NCBI RefSeq assembly: GCF_002885975.1
Contig: NZ_POSP01000003.1
Span: 2,108,001-2,172,000, forward strand
Origin: Paucibacter aquatile
Lineage (GTDB): Bacteria; Pseudomonadota; Gammaproteobacteria; Burkholderiales; Burkholderiaceae_C
Reading direction: 5' to 3'
DNA: 64,000 nt
Below the pieces are notes generated by a model that was not told where the DNA came from, did not search any database, and worked only from the letters and a program-made list of their open reading frames with translations. Positions 17,347 to 25,525 of the stretch are shown one piece after another (position 1 is the stretch's first letter; each line of letters starts with the position of its first letter). A program made the position numbers and the translations under genes.

Positions 17347-17669
17347 GCAATCGTCTCCCGGGGTGCGTGTTTGAAGGGAAGTTTGGGCTAAAGAACAGAC
17401 TCTGAAATGCAAGCTCGAAACCGGTGCATCTTTCTTGCAAGCGCGCCATTCTGGGGGCTGGCGGCCATGCCGCCGCTCAGGATATAGCCCTAGAGGGCGA
17501 CGCGCGCCCATTCTGCATTCGACTCTGTGACGACATGAAATACGGGCACACTTCAGGCTTTGGGCAAGATGCCCGAGTCCCAGTCATCGCCATCGGGAGG
17601 GGCGACGACTTCTGGCGGCTGCAACCGGACTGAGACGCCGGACCAGCCTGTTATCAAGAAAACCGCCCG
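17347..17669. promoter_or_regulatory. Divergent intergenic region between sorA and the rhodanese-fusion gene
   Basis: These 323 bases must hold promoters for both directions. A perfect GGCGGC-CAT-GCCGCC palindrome lies at about 17461-17475 and a short GGGCAAGATGCCC inverted repeat near 17560. Neither is followed by a T run. I see no clear sigma-70 boxes and no convincing small gene. Confidence 0.35.
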
Positions 17670-18848
17670 ATGTTGACGATGAAACCACTTGCAAATATGT
17701 GGCGCGCCGCCATGGTGATGGGCCTCTGGGCCTGCGGCACGGCCCAGGCCGGCTTGAGCGCCGTGGTCGCGGTTGAACCCACCGCCAAGAAAGCCAGCTA
17801 CAGCATCCACTACAGCGCCCTCGACGCCGCCCTCAGCCGAGCGGCCTCTCAAGCGGTGGCCGCCACCGCCAGCGAAGACATGGCCGATGTCATGCGCGCC
17901 ACCCGCAGCGCGGGCTTCGACATCTTCATCGGCCCGGCTCAGGTGGCCGCCTCGGCCCTGCACCGCGGCTACGAGTTGATGGGTGCCACCCAGGCATCCG
18001 AGCCTTTCTTGCTGGTGGTGCGCAAGGAAGTGCCCGACATCCCGGGGCTCAAGACCCGCCGCATCTATCTGCCGCAGCAGGATTCGATCTACACCTATAT
18101 GGCGCGCGGCCTGCTCAACCAGGGCGGCCTGTCCATGCAGGACATGAAGGTGGCCCATGAGCGCTTTCCGCAAGCCGGCCTGACCGCCCTGATGCTGGGC
18201 GCGGCCGATGCCACCGTGGTGACGGCCAGCGACTGGAATGAATGGTCGGCGCAGAACCCGCAAATCGGCCGCGTGCTGGCCAAGACCGAGGGCGTCCCGG
18301 CCGGCCTGAGCGTGGTGATCAAAAAAGACCTGCCGGCAGACGTGCGCAGCCGTCTGAGCAGCTTCTTCAACGCGCCACCTGCGGCTGTGGGCCTGCCACC
18401 CACCAAGTTCAAACCCGACAGCGGCGAGTACAAGCGCGTCTCCGAGCTGGGCCTGTTCACGCCCACCAGCCTGCCTGGCGTGACCCGTGTCAGCGCGCGC
18501 GAAGCGCAGAAGCTGCAAGGCCAGGGCGCCCTGCTGATCGACACCCGCACCGAGAAAGAATTCCAGGCCCGCCGCATCCCCGGCGCCATCTGGGTGCCCT
18601 ACGTCGAGAAGAGCCTGAAGGACATCGCCTTCAATGCGGCCCAGGACGATTTCAGCGCGCTGGCCAAGGTGGACAAGCTCGACGTCAACCGCGCTGTGAT
18701 CTTTGCCTGCAACGGCGCGGAATGCTGGAAGTCTTACAAGGCCGCGCGCGTGGCCCAGCAAAAAGGCTTCAAGAAGGTGCACTGGTTGCGCGGCGGCCTG
18801 CCCGAATGGGAGGCCGAAGGCCTGCCGGTGCAGAACGCTGCGCCCTGA
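17670..18848 (+). CDS. Periplasmic PhnD-like binding protein fused to a rhodanese domain
   Basis: 392 residues. A signal peptide (about 1-27) is followed by a two-lobed phosphate/phosphonate-type substrate-binding domain (about 30-270; DIFIGPAQVAASALHRGYELMG, EPFLLVVRK) and then, after VTRVSAREAQKL, a rhodanese domain (about 275-392) with LLIDTRTEKEF, GAIWVPY and the active-site loop FACNGAECWKS. The catalytic Cys is therefore present; rhodaneses transfer sulfane sulfur or bind oxyanions. The fusion of a solute-binding module to a rhodanese is unusual. It diverges from sorA, so a role in periplasmic sulfur-compound handling is plausible but inferred. ATG 17679 is a second possible start. Confidence 0.8.
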   Translation: MLTMKPLANMWRAAMVMGLWACGTAQAGLSAVVAVEPTAKKASYSIHYSALDAALSRAASQAVAATASEDMADVMRATRSAGFDIFIGPAQVAASALHRGYELMGATQASEPFLLVVRKEVPDIPGLKTRRIYLPQQDSIYTYMARGLLNQGGLSMQDMKVAHERFPQAGLTALMLGAADATVVTASDWNEWSAQNPQIGRVLAKTEGVPAGLSVVIKKDLPADVRSRLSSFFNAPPAAVGLPPTKFKPDSGEYKRVSELGLFTPTSLPGVTRVSAREAQKLQGQGALLIDTRTEKEFQARRIPGAIWVPYVEKSLKDIAFNAAQDDFSALAKVDKLDVNRAVIFACNGAECWKSYKAARVAQQKGFKKVHWLRGGLPEWEAEGLPVQNAAP

Positions 18849-18886
18849 ACCCGGCCGCTCAGCGCGCGGCCTGGCGAGCCTTCCGC

Positions 18887-19756
18887 TCAATCCAGGCCGT
18901 AGCGGCGCCGGATCTCGCGCAGCACACCACGCGCCTCCAGCCGGCCCAGCGCCTGATCCAGCAGTTGCGCATCGGCCTCGCTGACGCTTTTCTCGCTCAG
19001 CATGAAGGCCACCGGCCCGCGCACCGTGCCAAATGGCATGAGCTGCAGCACCATGTTTTGCTTGCGGGCCAGATCCAGCAAGGACGCCACATCGCCCAGG
19101 ATCAGGGGTGCGCGCTGGCGCTGCAGCATGGCCACGCCCTTGCCATGGGTCTCGAACAGCTCCAACAGGCCGGCCTCGCGCAGCGGTGCGCGCCAGGGCT
19201 CGAAGTCCGGCCCCAGGCGCCCGGCGTTGAGCACCAGCAGCGGCGTGCGCGTGCGCAGCACATCCTCGAAGCTGCTCAGGCGGGCGGCAGGCGCGGGCAA
19301 TTCGCGCCCCTGCAGGCTGCGCAAGGCCAGCACACCCAGCACTTCCTCGCGGTAGACGCGGGTGTATCGCACGCCGGCGGCGGGCGGATTCTTGGGCGTG
19401 GCGGCCAGGATCAGGTCGATCTCGCCCTCTTGCAGCTGCAGGATGCGCCGCCGCCGCGGCAGCGGATCCACCCACTGCAGACGACAACCGCTTTCGTTCA
19501 TCAAAGCTTGCAGGATTTCGAAATCCATGCCGCTGTGCTGACCGTCCTCATGGTTGACCAAGTAGGGCGGCCAACTCGCACGGGTGACGCGCAGGGCATG
19601 GCGGCAGCCCGCGCTCCAGGCTGAACTCATGGCCAGCAAGAGCAGCAGACTCAGCGCCGCCGAACGGCGACGAAAGCGGGATGAAGCGAGACAGTTCACG
19701 AGCGGAGCGACCGGCGTCAAAAACGCTGCGCCTGCGGCCAGCGATTCCCGGACCAT
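18887..19756 (-). CDS. Periplasmic amino-acid-type substrate-binding protein (SBP_bac_3)
   Basis: 289 residues from ATG 19756; a GTG at 19699 would give a neater signal peptide (SAALSLLLLLAMSSAWSAG). The mature part has LRVTRASWPPYLVNHEDGQHSGMDFEI, the pattern of the type-2 periplasmic binding fold, then EGEIDLILAATPKN and a C-terminal RGVLREIRRRYG. No permease or ATPase genes are nearby, which is common for orphan members that act as sensors or have diverged. It follows a second gene of the same fold by 37 bases, so the two are probably co-transcribed. The ligand cannot be read from sequence. Confidence 0.8.
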   Translation of the reverse strand: MVRESLAAGAAFLTPVAPLVNCLASSRFRRRSAALSLLLLLAMSSAWSAGCRHALRVTRASWPPYLVNHEDGQHSGMDFEILQALMNESGCRLQWVDPLPRRRRILQLQEGEIDLILAATPKNPPAAGVRYTRVYREEVLGVLALRSLQGRELPAPAARLSSFEDVLRTRTPLLVLNAGRLGPDFEPWRAPLREAGLLELFETHGKGVAMLQRQRAPLILGDVASLLDLARKQNMVLQLMPFGTVRGPVAFMLSEKSVSEADAQLLDQALGRLEARGVLREIRRRYGLD

Positions 19757-19793
19757 AACGCAAAGCCGCCCGAACAGGGCTGGGCGCAGACCC

Positions 19794-20570
19794 CTATCTG
19801 AAATAACGCTGCTGCAGCCGGGCAACGCTGCCGTCGGCCACCAGCTGCTGGTAGGCGTGCAACCAGCGATCAGTCTCGACCTCGCTGACATGTAGAGAGC
19901 AGCCCATGTAGAGGTCGGCCTCACCCAGATGGGCGAGGGTCCGGAACGCGCTGCGCGCATAACCATTCAACTCGATGGCAGCATTGAGCATGGGCGCACC
20001 GGCATAAATCGCATCCAGCATGTCGCCGCGCAGCATGCGCAGCAAATCCTTGTAGTCCTTGGCCTCGATGATCTGGCTGAAGCGCTCGGCCTGCAGATTC
20101 TTGATGATGGGCGAGCCGCGCAGCACGCCGACGCGCCGGCTGCGCAGAGCCTCCAGGCTCAGCGCGCCGCCACCGGCCCGGCCCACCAAGGCATAGCTGA
20201 CATGCATCAGCAGGATCAGCCAGCGGAACTTGTGCTCGCGGTCCGGCGTGCGCGCCAGCGGAAACACGCCCAAGGCCTCGCCCGCCTCGGTCATGCGCAC
20301 CGCTCGCGCCCAGGGGAAGAACTGCACGGCATCGCGCCTGCCGAGGCGTTCGGCCATCAACTGAGCCAGCTCGTAGGCATAACCTTGCGGGCCTTCGCTG
20401 CTCTGCCAGGCAAACGGTGGCAGGTCACCGGCCACCCAGCGCAAGGGCGCAGGCTCGGCCGCGCTGGCGGCGTGGCTGGTCGCAGCCCAGCTGGCGCAGG
20501 CGCTGACAGGCAGGCAGGGAGCCCAGGCGCAGAGGCGGCGGCGGGACAGGGGAAAGTCGGCGGGGTCCAT
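19794..20570 (-). CDS. Periplasmic substrate-binding protein (SBP_bac_3), orphan
   Basis: 258 residues from ATG 20570. The leader (SRRRLCAWAPCLPVSACASWAA) has twin arginines and an Ala-rich exit, so it is exported, possibly by Tat. The mature protein shows LRWVAGDLPPFAWQSSEGPQGYAYEL, FFPWARAVRMTEAGEALGVFPLA and VGVLRGSPIIKNL, typical of the type-2 binding fold often seen in Burkholderiales orphan transporters. It is upstream of another such gene and lacks transporter partners. Ligand unknown. Confidence 0.78.
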   Translation of the reverse strand: MDPADFPLSRRRLCAWAPCLPVSACASWAATSHAASAAEPAPLRWVAGDLPPFAWQSSEGPQGYAYELAQLMAERLGRRDAVQFFPWARAVRMTEAGEALGVFPLARTPDREHKFRWLILLMHVSYALVGRAGGGALSLEALRSRRVGVLRGSPIIKNLQAERFSQIIEAKDYKDLLRMLRGDMLDAIYAGAPMLNAAIELNGYARSAFRTLAHLGEADLYMGCSLHVSEVETDRWLHAYQQLVADGSVARLQQRYFR

Positions 20571-20773
20571 CGCTGCAGCACGCAGACCGGCGGCAGGCGC
20601 CGGACACGCAGTCTTGGCTGTTTGTCTCGTCCTGGCTGCCTGTCCCGGCGGCTCAGAGGGGGTGGATCCCTGCAGTTCGATCCACTGTAGCACCGTCGCG
20701 TGCGAACACCGCCCCCTGAAACAGGGGCAGCGACAGAACGGGCGAATGCGCCTCGCGACGACCTGGGCGCTGG

Positions 20774-21484
20774 CTAGCTGCCGCGAACAGGTTGGCCAGG
20801 CGCTGAGCTTGGGCGCGATGCGGCGGAGGCCGAGGGCTGCGCCGGAGCCTCACTGGCAGGGCGCGCGGAGGCGCTGGCACTCGCAGCTGCCCCGGGTGGC
20901 GCGGCGCCATCCCGTGTCGGGCCGTTGTCTTTCGCTTCAGCGCCCGCGCTGTAGGCCGCGATCAGCATGGCAAAGAGCAGGGTCAGCACCGACAAGGCGG
21001 ACAAGGCGATGAGGGCCTGCGTCTTTCGATACCCCGGGCCGCCATGCCCGCCCTTGAGATGAGGCGGCCGCCCCGGCATCTCGGGCCAAAACCACTGCGC
21101 ATCAAGGAAGCTGCGACGACTCATCAAATGGCTGTAGGACACATGGTCATGCAAGATCCGAGCATGCAGGGCGAACCAGAACAGAAGCAAGAAAAGCGAA
21201 GATCCGACGATGCCCCACAGCTTGACGCCCCAGCTGAGTTTCTCGCTGCCCAGCAAGCTGATACCGCCCGCGAACAGCAAACCGACCACGGTGAAAAACA
21301 AGCCCGCCATGGACGCCTCGGTGGCCCGTAGGGCTCGCATCTCGGAACCCAGCTCCAGGTAGAGATCGCTCAACCTCGCCTGTCGCTCCGGCGTCATGTT
21401 TGCCGGCATCGGCGGAGGTTCCGGAATGACCGGTTTCGACAAGCCCAGGAGCCTGTCCAGCAAACGAAGAATCGCTTCCATCAT
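20774..21484 (-). CDS. Membrane protein of unknown function with Ser/Ala/Pro-rich tail
   Basis: 236 residues. ATG 21484 is chosen because a GGGGGA site lies just upstream; ATG 21481 follows at once. An amphipathic start (MEAILRLLDRLLGL) and a Pro-rich linker precede a helix pair (AGLFFTVVGLLFAGGISLLG and LWGIVGSSLFLLLFWFALHARI, about residues 60-105), a His-containing loop, and a third helix (ALIALSALSVLTLLFAMLIAAY, about 160-182). The last 50 residues are low-complexity Ala/Ser/Pro, probably extramembrane. No family recognised; no obvious partner genes. Confidence 0.65.
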   Translation of the reverse strand: MMEAILRLLDRLLGLSKPVIPEPPPMPANMTPERQARLSDLYLELGSEMRALRATEASMAGLFFTVVGLLFAGGISLLGSEKLSWGVKLWGIVGSSLFLLLFWFALHARILHDHVSYSHLMSRRSFLDAQWFWPEMPGRPPHLKGGHGGPGYRKTQALIALSALSVLTLLFAMLIAAYSAGAEAKDNGPTRDGAAPPGAAASASASARPASEAPAQPSASAASRPSSAPGQPVRGS

Positions 21485-21590
21485 GATTTTCCCCCCGGTT
21501 CGGCGCGCTGGCCTTGAGTTTGTTGCGGTAGCCCGCGTCAGTTTGTCGCATGGAGAGCAAGGTTCACCTTGCCGTCTCCTGTCGTGCCCT

Positions 21591-22508
21591 TCACCCCAGC
21601 GCCAGGCCCGCCACGCCCAGCGCAATGGCTGCGGCACCCAGCAGGCGCAGCCCACGGTCGCCCTCGCCCAGCAGGCTGCCGCCGGCCAGGGCGGCGAACA
21701 GCATGGACACCTCGCGCGCCGGCGCCACATGACTGAGCGGCGCCAGCTGCATGGCGTAGAGCACCATGATGTAGCTCATCGGCCCCAACACGGCAATGGC
21801 CAGGGCGGGCTTCCACTGCGTCCGCCAGACCGCTTTGAAGCGGGCCGGATCGCGCAGCGCGAACGGCCCCATCACCGGGATGCGCAAGACATTGCCGACG
21901 TAGTCGACCAGGATGGGCGAGATCAGCAGCACCTTGACCGCGTACCCATCGATCACGGTGTAGGTGGCAATGAACACCCCGGTCAGCGCGCCCCAGAACA
22001 GGCCGCGATGCAGGCGCTGGCGCACAAAGGCGCGCGACTCGCTCAAGGCCCCGGCCTCGCCTCGCCCCAGCAGCTGGCGCAGGAGCGCCGGGCCGCCGGC
22101 GATCAGAAACACCCCGGAGACCACCGCCAAGGCGCCCGCGGCGCCCAGCCAACTCAGACTCTCACCCAGCACGAAGACTGCGGCCACCGAGCTCAGCAAG
22201 GGCCCGCTGCCGCGTGCCAGCGGGTAGACCACGGTCAGGTCGGCCACCGAGTAGCCATGGAGCAGGCAACGGAAATACAGCACATGCACGGCAGCGCTGA
22301 CGGCCAGAACCGTCCACTCCAGCCAACCCCAGGTCGCCACACCCTCGACGCCAGTCCATGCCACCACCGGCGCCCAAACCAGGCCAACCAGGATGGAGCT
22401 CATCAGCACGAACTCGTTGCCGCCCCCACCGCTGCGCTTGGCGATCAGATTCCAGCTGGCGTGGCAGATGGCGGCGGCAAGCACCAGGGCGAGGGCAAAA
22501 GGACTCAT
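21591..22508 (-). CDS. EamA-family (drug/metabolite transporter) permease
   Basis: 305 residues with ten predicted helices in two five-helix repeats, the EamA/DMT plan. It starts MSPFALALVLAAAICHASWNLIAKR, where HASWN is typical of the family, and the second half has YTVIDGYAVK and LAPLSHVAPAREVSMLFAALAGGSLLGE. Family members export amino acids or other metabolites. ATG 22508 is used; the frame runs further upstream without a better start. The gene is divergent from the SYLF-domain gene. Confidence 0.85.
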   Translation of the reverse strand: MSPFALALVLAAAICHASWNLIAKRSGGGGNEFVLMSSILVGLVWAPVVAWTGVEGVATWGWLEWTVLAVSAAVHVLYFRCLLHGYSVADLTVVYPLARGSGPLLSSVAAVFVLGESLSWLGAAGALAVVSGVFLIAGGPALLRQLLGRGEAGALSESRAFVRQRLHRGLFWGALTGVFIATYTVIDGYAVKVLLISPILVDYVGNVLRIPVMGPFALRDPARFKAVWRTQWKPALAIAVLGPMSYIMVLYAMQLAPLSHVAPAREVSMLFAALAGGSLLGEGDRGLRLLGAAAIALGVAGLALG

Positions 22509-22675
22509 TCGGGGCGCAAGAAGACTGGCAGGGCACAGAACCGGCCCAACACGACGAGCGCCTCGGACCGAAACCCTCGATTGTGCGTTCGTCAGCGAAC
22601 AGACCGCGCAAGCCAGGCAATCTACAAGCACCGTGTCGGTGCCCCTGCCGCGCCGCCGCCAACTCAAGGCCTGCC

Positions 22676-23263
22676 ATGATCCATACGCAATCCACCTCCA
22701 CCCGCCGCCCCTTCCTGCGCATCAGCGCGGCAATGCTCACCGCCAGCCTCAGCGTGCTGGGCGGGCTGTCGCCCCTGTCCGCCTCAGCGGCCAGCGCCGA
22801 AGATCTGAACAAAGATGCCCAACAAGCCCTCGCCGCGCTCTACAAGAGCAATCCGGTGGCGGAAACCATCTCCAAAAAGGCGCGCGCCGTGCTGGTCTTC
22901 CCCAAGATCGTCAAGGCCGGCTTGGTCTTCGGCGGCAGCTACGGCGAAGGGGTGCTCATGAAACAGGGCGCCGTCAGCGAGTACTACAACTCGGTGTCCG
23001 CCTCCTGGGGCTGGCAAGCCGGCGCCGAGTCCTACGCCTACGTCGTCTTCCTGATGAGCGACAAGGCGGTGCGCTACCTGGCCAAATCCAAGGGCTGGGA
23101 GTTCGGTGTCGGCCCCAGCCTGGTGCTGGTCAACGAAGGTGTGGCCAAGAACCTCAGCACCTCCACCCTGAAAGACGACGCCTACGCCTTCATCACCGAC
23201 CAGCAAGGCCTGATGGCAAGCCTCAGCATCGAAGGCACCAAGATCAGCCGCATCAAGCGCTGA
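22676..23263 (+). CDS. Secreted SYLF/YSC84-domain lipid-binding protein
   Basis: 195 residues from ATG 22676. A long leader with RR (STRRPFLRISAAMLTASLSVLGGLSPLSASA) indicates export, possibly by Tat. The mature region is almost wholly a YSC84/SYLF domain: KKARAVLVFPKIVKAGLVFGGSYGEGVL, YYNSVSASWGWQAGAESYAYVVFLMS and the terminal LSIEGTKISRIKR. The domain binds phosphoinositides in eukaryotes; bacterial members are of unknown role in the periplasm. Length is usual for bacterial members. Confidence 0.88.
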   Translation: MIHTQSTSTRRPFLRISAAMLTASLSVLGGLSPLSASAASAEDLNKDAQQALAALYKSNPVAETISKKARAVLVFPKIVKAGLVFGGSYGEGVLMKQGAVSEYYNSVSASWGWQAGAESYAYVVFLMSDKAVRYLAKSKGWEFGVGPSLVLVNEGVAKNLSTSTLKDDAYAFITDQQGLMASLSIEGTKISRIKR

Positions 23264-23324
23264 ATCTCGCATTGGCGGCGATGGCGGCTTGCGGCACGAA
23301 GCAGCCTTTGGTTTTGCTCGTGAG

Positions 23325-23561
23325 GCCCTGCAGCCCGTGCCGCCACCGGGCTCATGGTTCCGGGGTCGGCCCTGGCGGGCCGACTTCCCTGCGCTGCTCG
23401 CACCTCGGGGCTGGCGCATAACTCACTCCGCTCCCTGCGTTCGCTTCGTTCAGACAGAAGCGCCAAGTCAGAACTTGAAGCGCACGAGTACGTGCGCGCC
23501 CCGAGGCGCTGCGCTGCTCGGCCCAGCACAATTCGCCCGGCAGCGGCACGGGCTGCAGGGC
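23325..23561 (-). repeat. Structured approximately 237-bp element, copy A (minus orientation)
   Basis: Copy A of a pair. Its two ends are 27-base inverted repeats with two mismatches (19 perfect bases, 23325-23343 against 23543-23561). Inside, read on the minus strand, are a nine-base long-range stem CCTCGGGGC/GCCCCGAGG (23498-23506 with 23403-23411), a seven-base hairpin GCGCACG-TACT-CGTGCGC (23480-23497), an inner GGCGC/GCGCC pairing and an eight-base hairpin around 23365-23384. Copy B has the same stems with different bases. Open frames that cross it are weak and not conserved as protein. It is unlike any family I recognise. Confidence 0.7.
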
Positions 23562-23614
23562 GCTTGCATCGCGATCGATCTGCCTCATCCACGGTGGAAC
23601 ACGCCATCTCCGGA

Positions 23615-23844
23615 GGTGGCTCGGCCCGCCGACGGGCGATTTGTGCGCGGCCGAGGGCGCAGCGAAGCGGCTCAGGCGCGCGTACTCGCGCGCTTCAAGT
23701 GCTGACTCGGCGCCACTGTTTGACCACAGTGAACGCAGCGAACGGAGGGAGTTTGGCGCCGCTGAGCCGCGCAGAGAGCACCGAGGGGAGTCAGCTCAAA
23801 GAGCCGACCCGCGAACCATGAGCCTGGCGGCGGGGCGAGCCACC
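23615..23844 (+). repeat. Structured approximately 230-bp element, copy B (plus orientation)
   Basis: Copy B, in opposite orientation to copy A and 53 bases from it. Ends pair as GGTGGCTCG (23615-23623) with CGAGCCACC (23836-23844), continuing seven more bases after one mismatch. The long-range stem is GCGGCTCAG/CTGAGCCGC (23667-23675 with 23762-23770); the TACT hairpin is GCGCGCG/CGCGCGC (23676-23693); the distal hairpin lies at 23790-23808. Loop and linker sequences such as CGCTTCAAGT, GAACGCAG and GAACCATGAGCC are shared with copy A. The insertion sequence begins 45 bases beyond its right end. Confidence 0.7.
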
Positions 23845-23889
23845 GCAGCGAGAAAGATCAATCAAGACAGCGGAAGTCCGCAATGTGCC

Positions 23890-25499
23890 TATTCTGTTGA
23901 AAAAGTCCCTACCTCGACCCGCTTGTGCACCGTACAATTTGAGTGTTAGCCGGTCGAATCTTGGAGGGCGTCGAGATGATGGGACGACAAGCGAGCGGGC
24001 AAGATCGGTTGTTCTATTCGTTCAACCTCGAAGACCACATTCCCCAGAATCATCTGCTGCGCGGCATTGATCGCTGCCTTGACTTCGCTGGCCTGCGTGA
24101 GCACCTGGCCGAGCATTACAGCCAGATCGGCCGCCCGTCCATCGACCCTGAGTTGATGCTGCGCATGTTGGTCGTCGGGTACTGCTATGGCATCCGCTCC
24201 GAGCGCCGCCTGTGCGAGGAGTTGCACTTGAACTTGGCCTACCGTTGGTTCTGCCGACTGAGCCTGGAAGACGCCGTACCCGATCACTCCACTTTCTCGA
24301 AGAATCGCCATGGGCGCTTCCGTGACAGCGGCGTGTTCCGTTGGTTGTTCGATGAGGTCGTGCGTCGCTGTATGGCAGCCGGCCTCGTCAAGGCTGAGGG
24401 CTTTGCAGTAGATGCCAGCATCGTGGAGGCCGATGCCAGCAGCCAGCGTGGTGTGGCTGGCACCGAGTCGGTTGACTGGAAAGATCCAGCACTGAGCACA
24501 CGCGCCGTGCGCGAGTACCTGGAAGGATTAGATGCCGAAGCCCTTGGCAAGGTCCTACCCAAGAAGATTTCGCTGACCGACCCACAAGCAAGTTGGACGG
24601 CGGCGACGGGCGGCCCCGCGTTCTTCGCCTACTCGACGAATTACCTCATCGATGCCGAGCATGGCGTGATCATGGATGTCCAGGCCACGCCGGCCCACCG
24701 CACCGCCGAGGTCGAGTCGACCAAACTGATGGTTGATCGAGTGCAGGAGCAGTTCGGCCTCAAGCCCGAGCGGTTGATCGGCGACACGGCCTACGGCACG
24801 GCGCCCATGCTGAGTTGGATGGTGGACGAAAAGGGCATCGAACCCCATGTGCCCGTCTGGGATCGCACGCAGCGCGATGACGGCACGCTCTCAAGCAACG
24901 AGTTCACTTGGGACGAGCAGGCCAAGGAATACACCTGCCCACAAGGTCGCCCGCTGCGCAGCCAGTGGCGCGTCTTCAAGATTGAGCGCAGTCACATCAC
25001 CAAGGCCGACACTGTGATTTACCGTGCGAGCCAACAAGATTGCGCCAACTGCCCCGAGAAGCAGCGCTGCTGCCCCACCACCCCTATGCGCAAGATCGTT
25101 CGCAGCGTTCACGAAGCCGCACGGGACGTAGGGCGCAAGATTGCCACCACCGAACAGTACGAGCGCTCACGTTGCCAACGCAAGAAGGTGGAAATGCTGT
25201 TTGCCCACCTGAAGCGAATCCTGCGGCTGGATCGCTTGCGCCTGCGAGGACTTAGTGGCGCGATGGACGAGTTCACGATGGCTGCGGCAGTACAAAACCT
25301 GCGTCGTTTGGCGATGCGGGTGCCGCAAGGTCCACCAACTCAAGGCACAGCTACGCCCGCTTGAGGCGAAACCCCATCGATTAACCTCAAAACCGGGTCG
25401 AAAGACCTGGTTCAGACGAAGAAAAGGTGAGTTGAGCGCCTTCGCCTTCCCTTCCGCAACGTCGCCTTCGAGCCGATCAGCGACTTTTTCAACAGAATA
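23890..25499 (+). mobile_element. IS1182-family insertion sequence, intact, with 4-bp target duplication
   Basis: A 1610-bp element bounded by 18-base perfect inverted ends TATTCTGTTGAAAAAGTC (23890-23907, and its complement at 25482-25499). The flanking tetranucleotide TGCC occurs at 23886-23889 and again at 25500-25503, a target-site duplication. Inside is one full-length transposase gene with no visible lesion. Its composition is less G/C-rich than the host genes. Intact ends, duplication and gene point to a fairly recent insertion. Confidence 0.92.
23976..25364 (+). CDS. IS1182-family transposase (DDE type)
   Basis: 462 residues from ATG 23976 (MMGRQASGQDRLFYSF), which has GGAGGG nearby; a GTG at 23943 is also open. 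The N-terminal DUF772-type region (GRPSIDPELMLRMLVVGYCYGIRSERRLCEELHLNLAYRWFC) and VPDHSTFSKNRHGRF are classic for IS1182/IS5-like transposases. Catalytic acidic residues are likely in AVDASIVEADAS, LIGDTAYGT and the late KVEMLFAHLKRIL region (Glu). A Cys cluster (CANCPEKQRCC) sits near residue 360, as in relatives. The enzyme cuts and joins the element's ends. Confidence 0.93.
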   Translation: MMGRQASGQDRLFYSFNLEDHIPQNHLLRGIDRCLDFAGLREHLAEHYSQIGRPSIDPELMLRMLVVGYCYGIRSERRLCEELHLNLAYRWFCRLSLEDAVPDHSTFSKNRHGRFRDSGVFRWLFDEVVRRCMAAGLVKAEGFAVDASIVEADASSQRGVAGTESVDWKDPALSTRAVREYLEGLDAEALGKVLPKKISLTDPQASWTAATGGPAFFAYSTNYLIDAEHGVIMDVQATPAHRTAEVESTKLMVDRVQEQFGLKPERLIGDTAYGTAPMLSWMVDEKGIEPHVPVWDRTQRDDGTLSSNEFTWDEQAKEYTCPQGRPLRSQWRVFKIERSHITKADTVIYRASQQDCANCPEKQRCCPTTPMRKIVRSVHEAARDVGRKIATTEQYERSRCQRKKVEMLFAHLKRILRLDRLRLRGLSGAMDEFTMAAAVQNLRRLAMRVPQGPPTQGTATPA

Positions 25500-25525
25500 T
25501 GCCGAGAACCGACATCCCCGCCGAA

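Noticed and set aside
23182..23821. Several 100-150 codon frames over the repeated region after the SYLF gene
   Set aside because: The two element copies conserve pairing and not a reading frame, so these frames are taken as by-products of a structured element.
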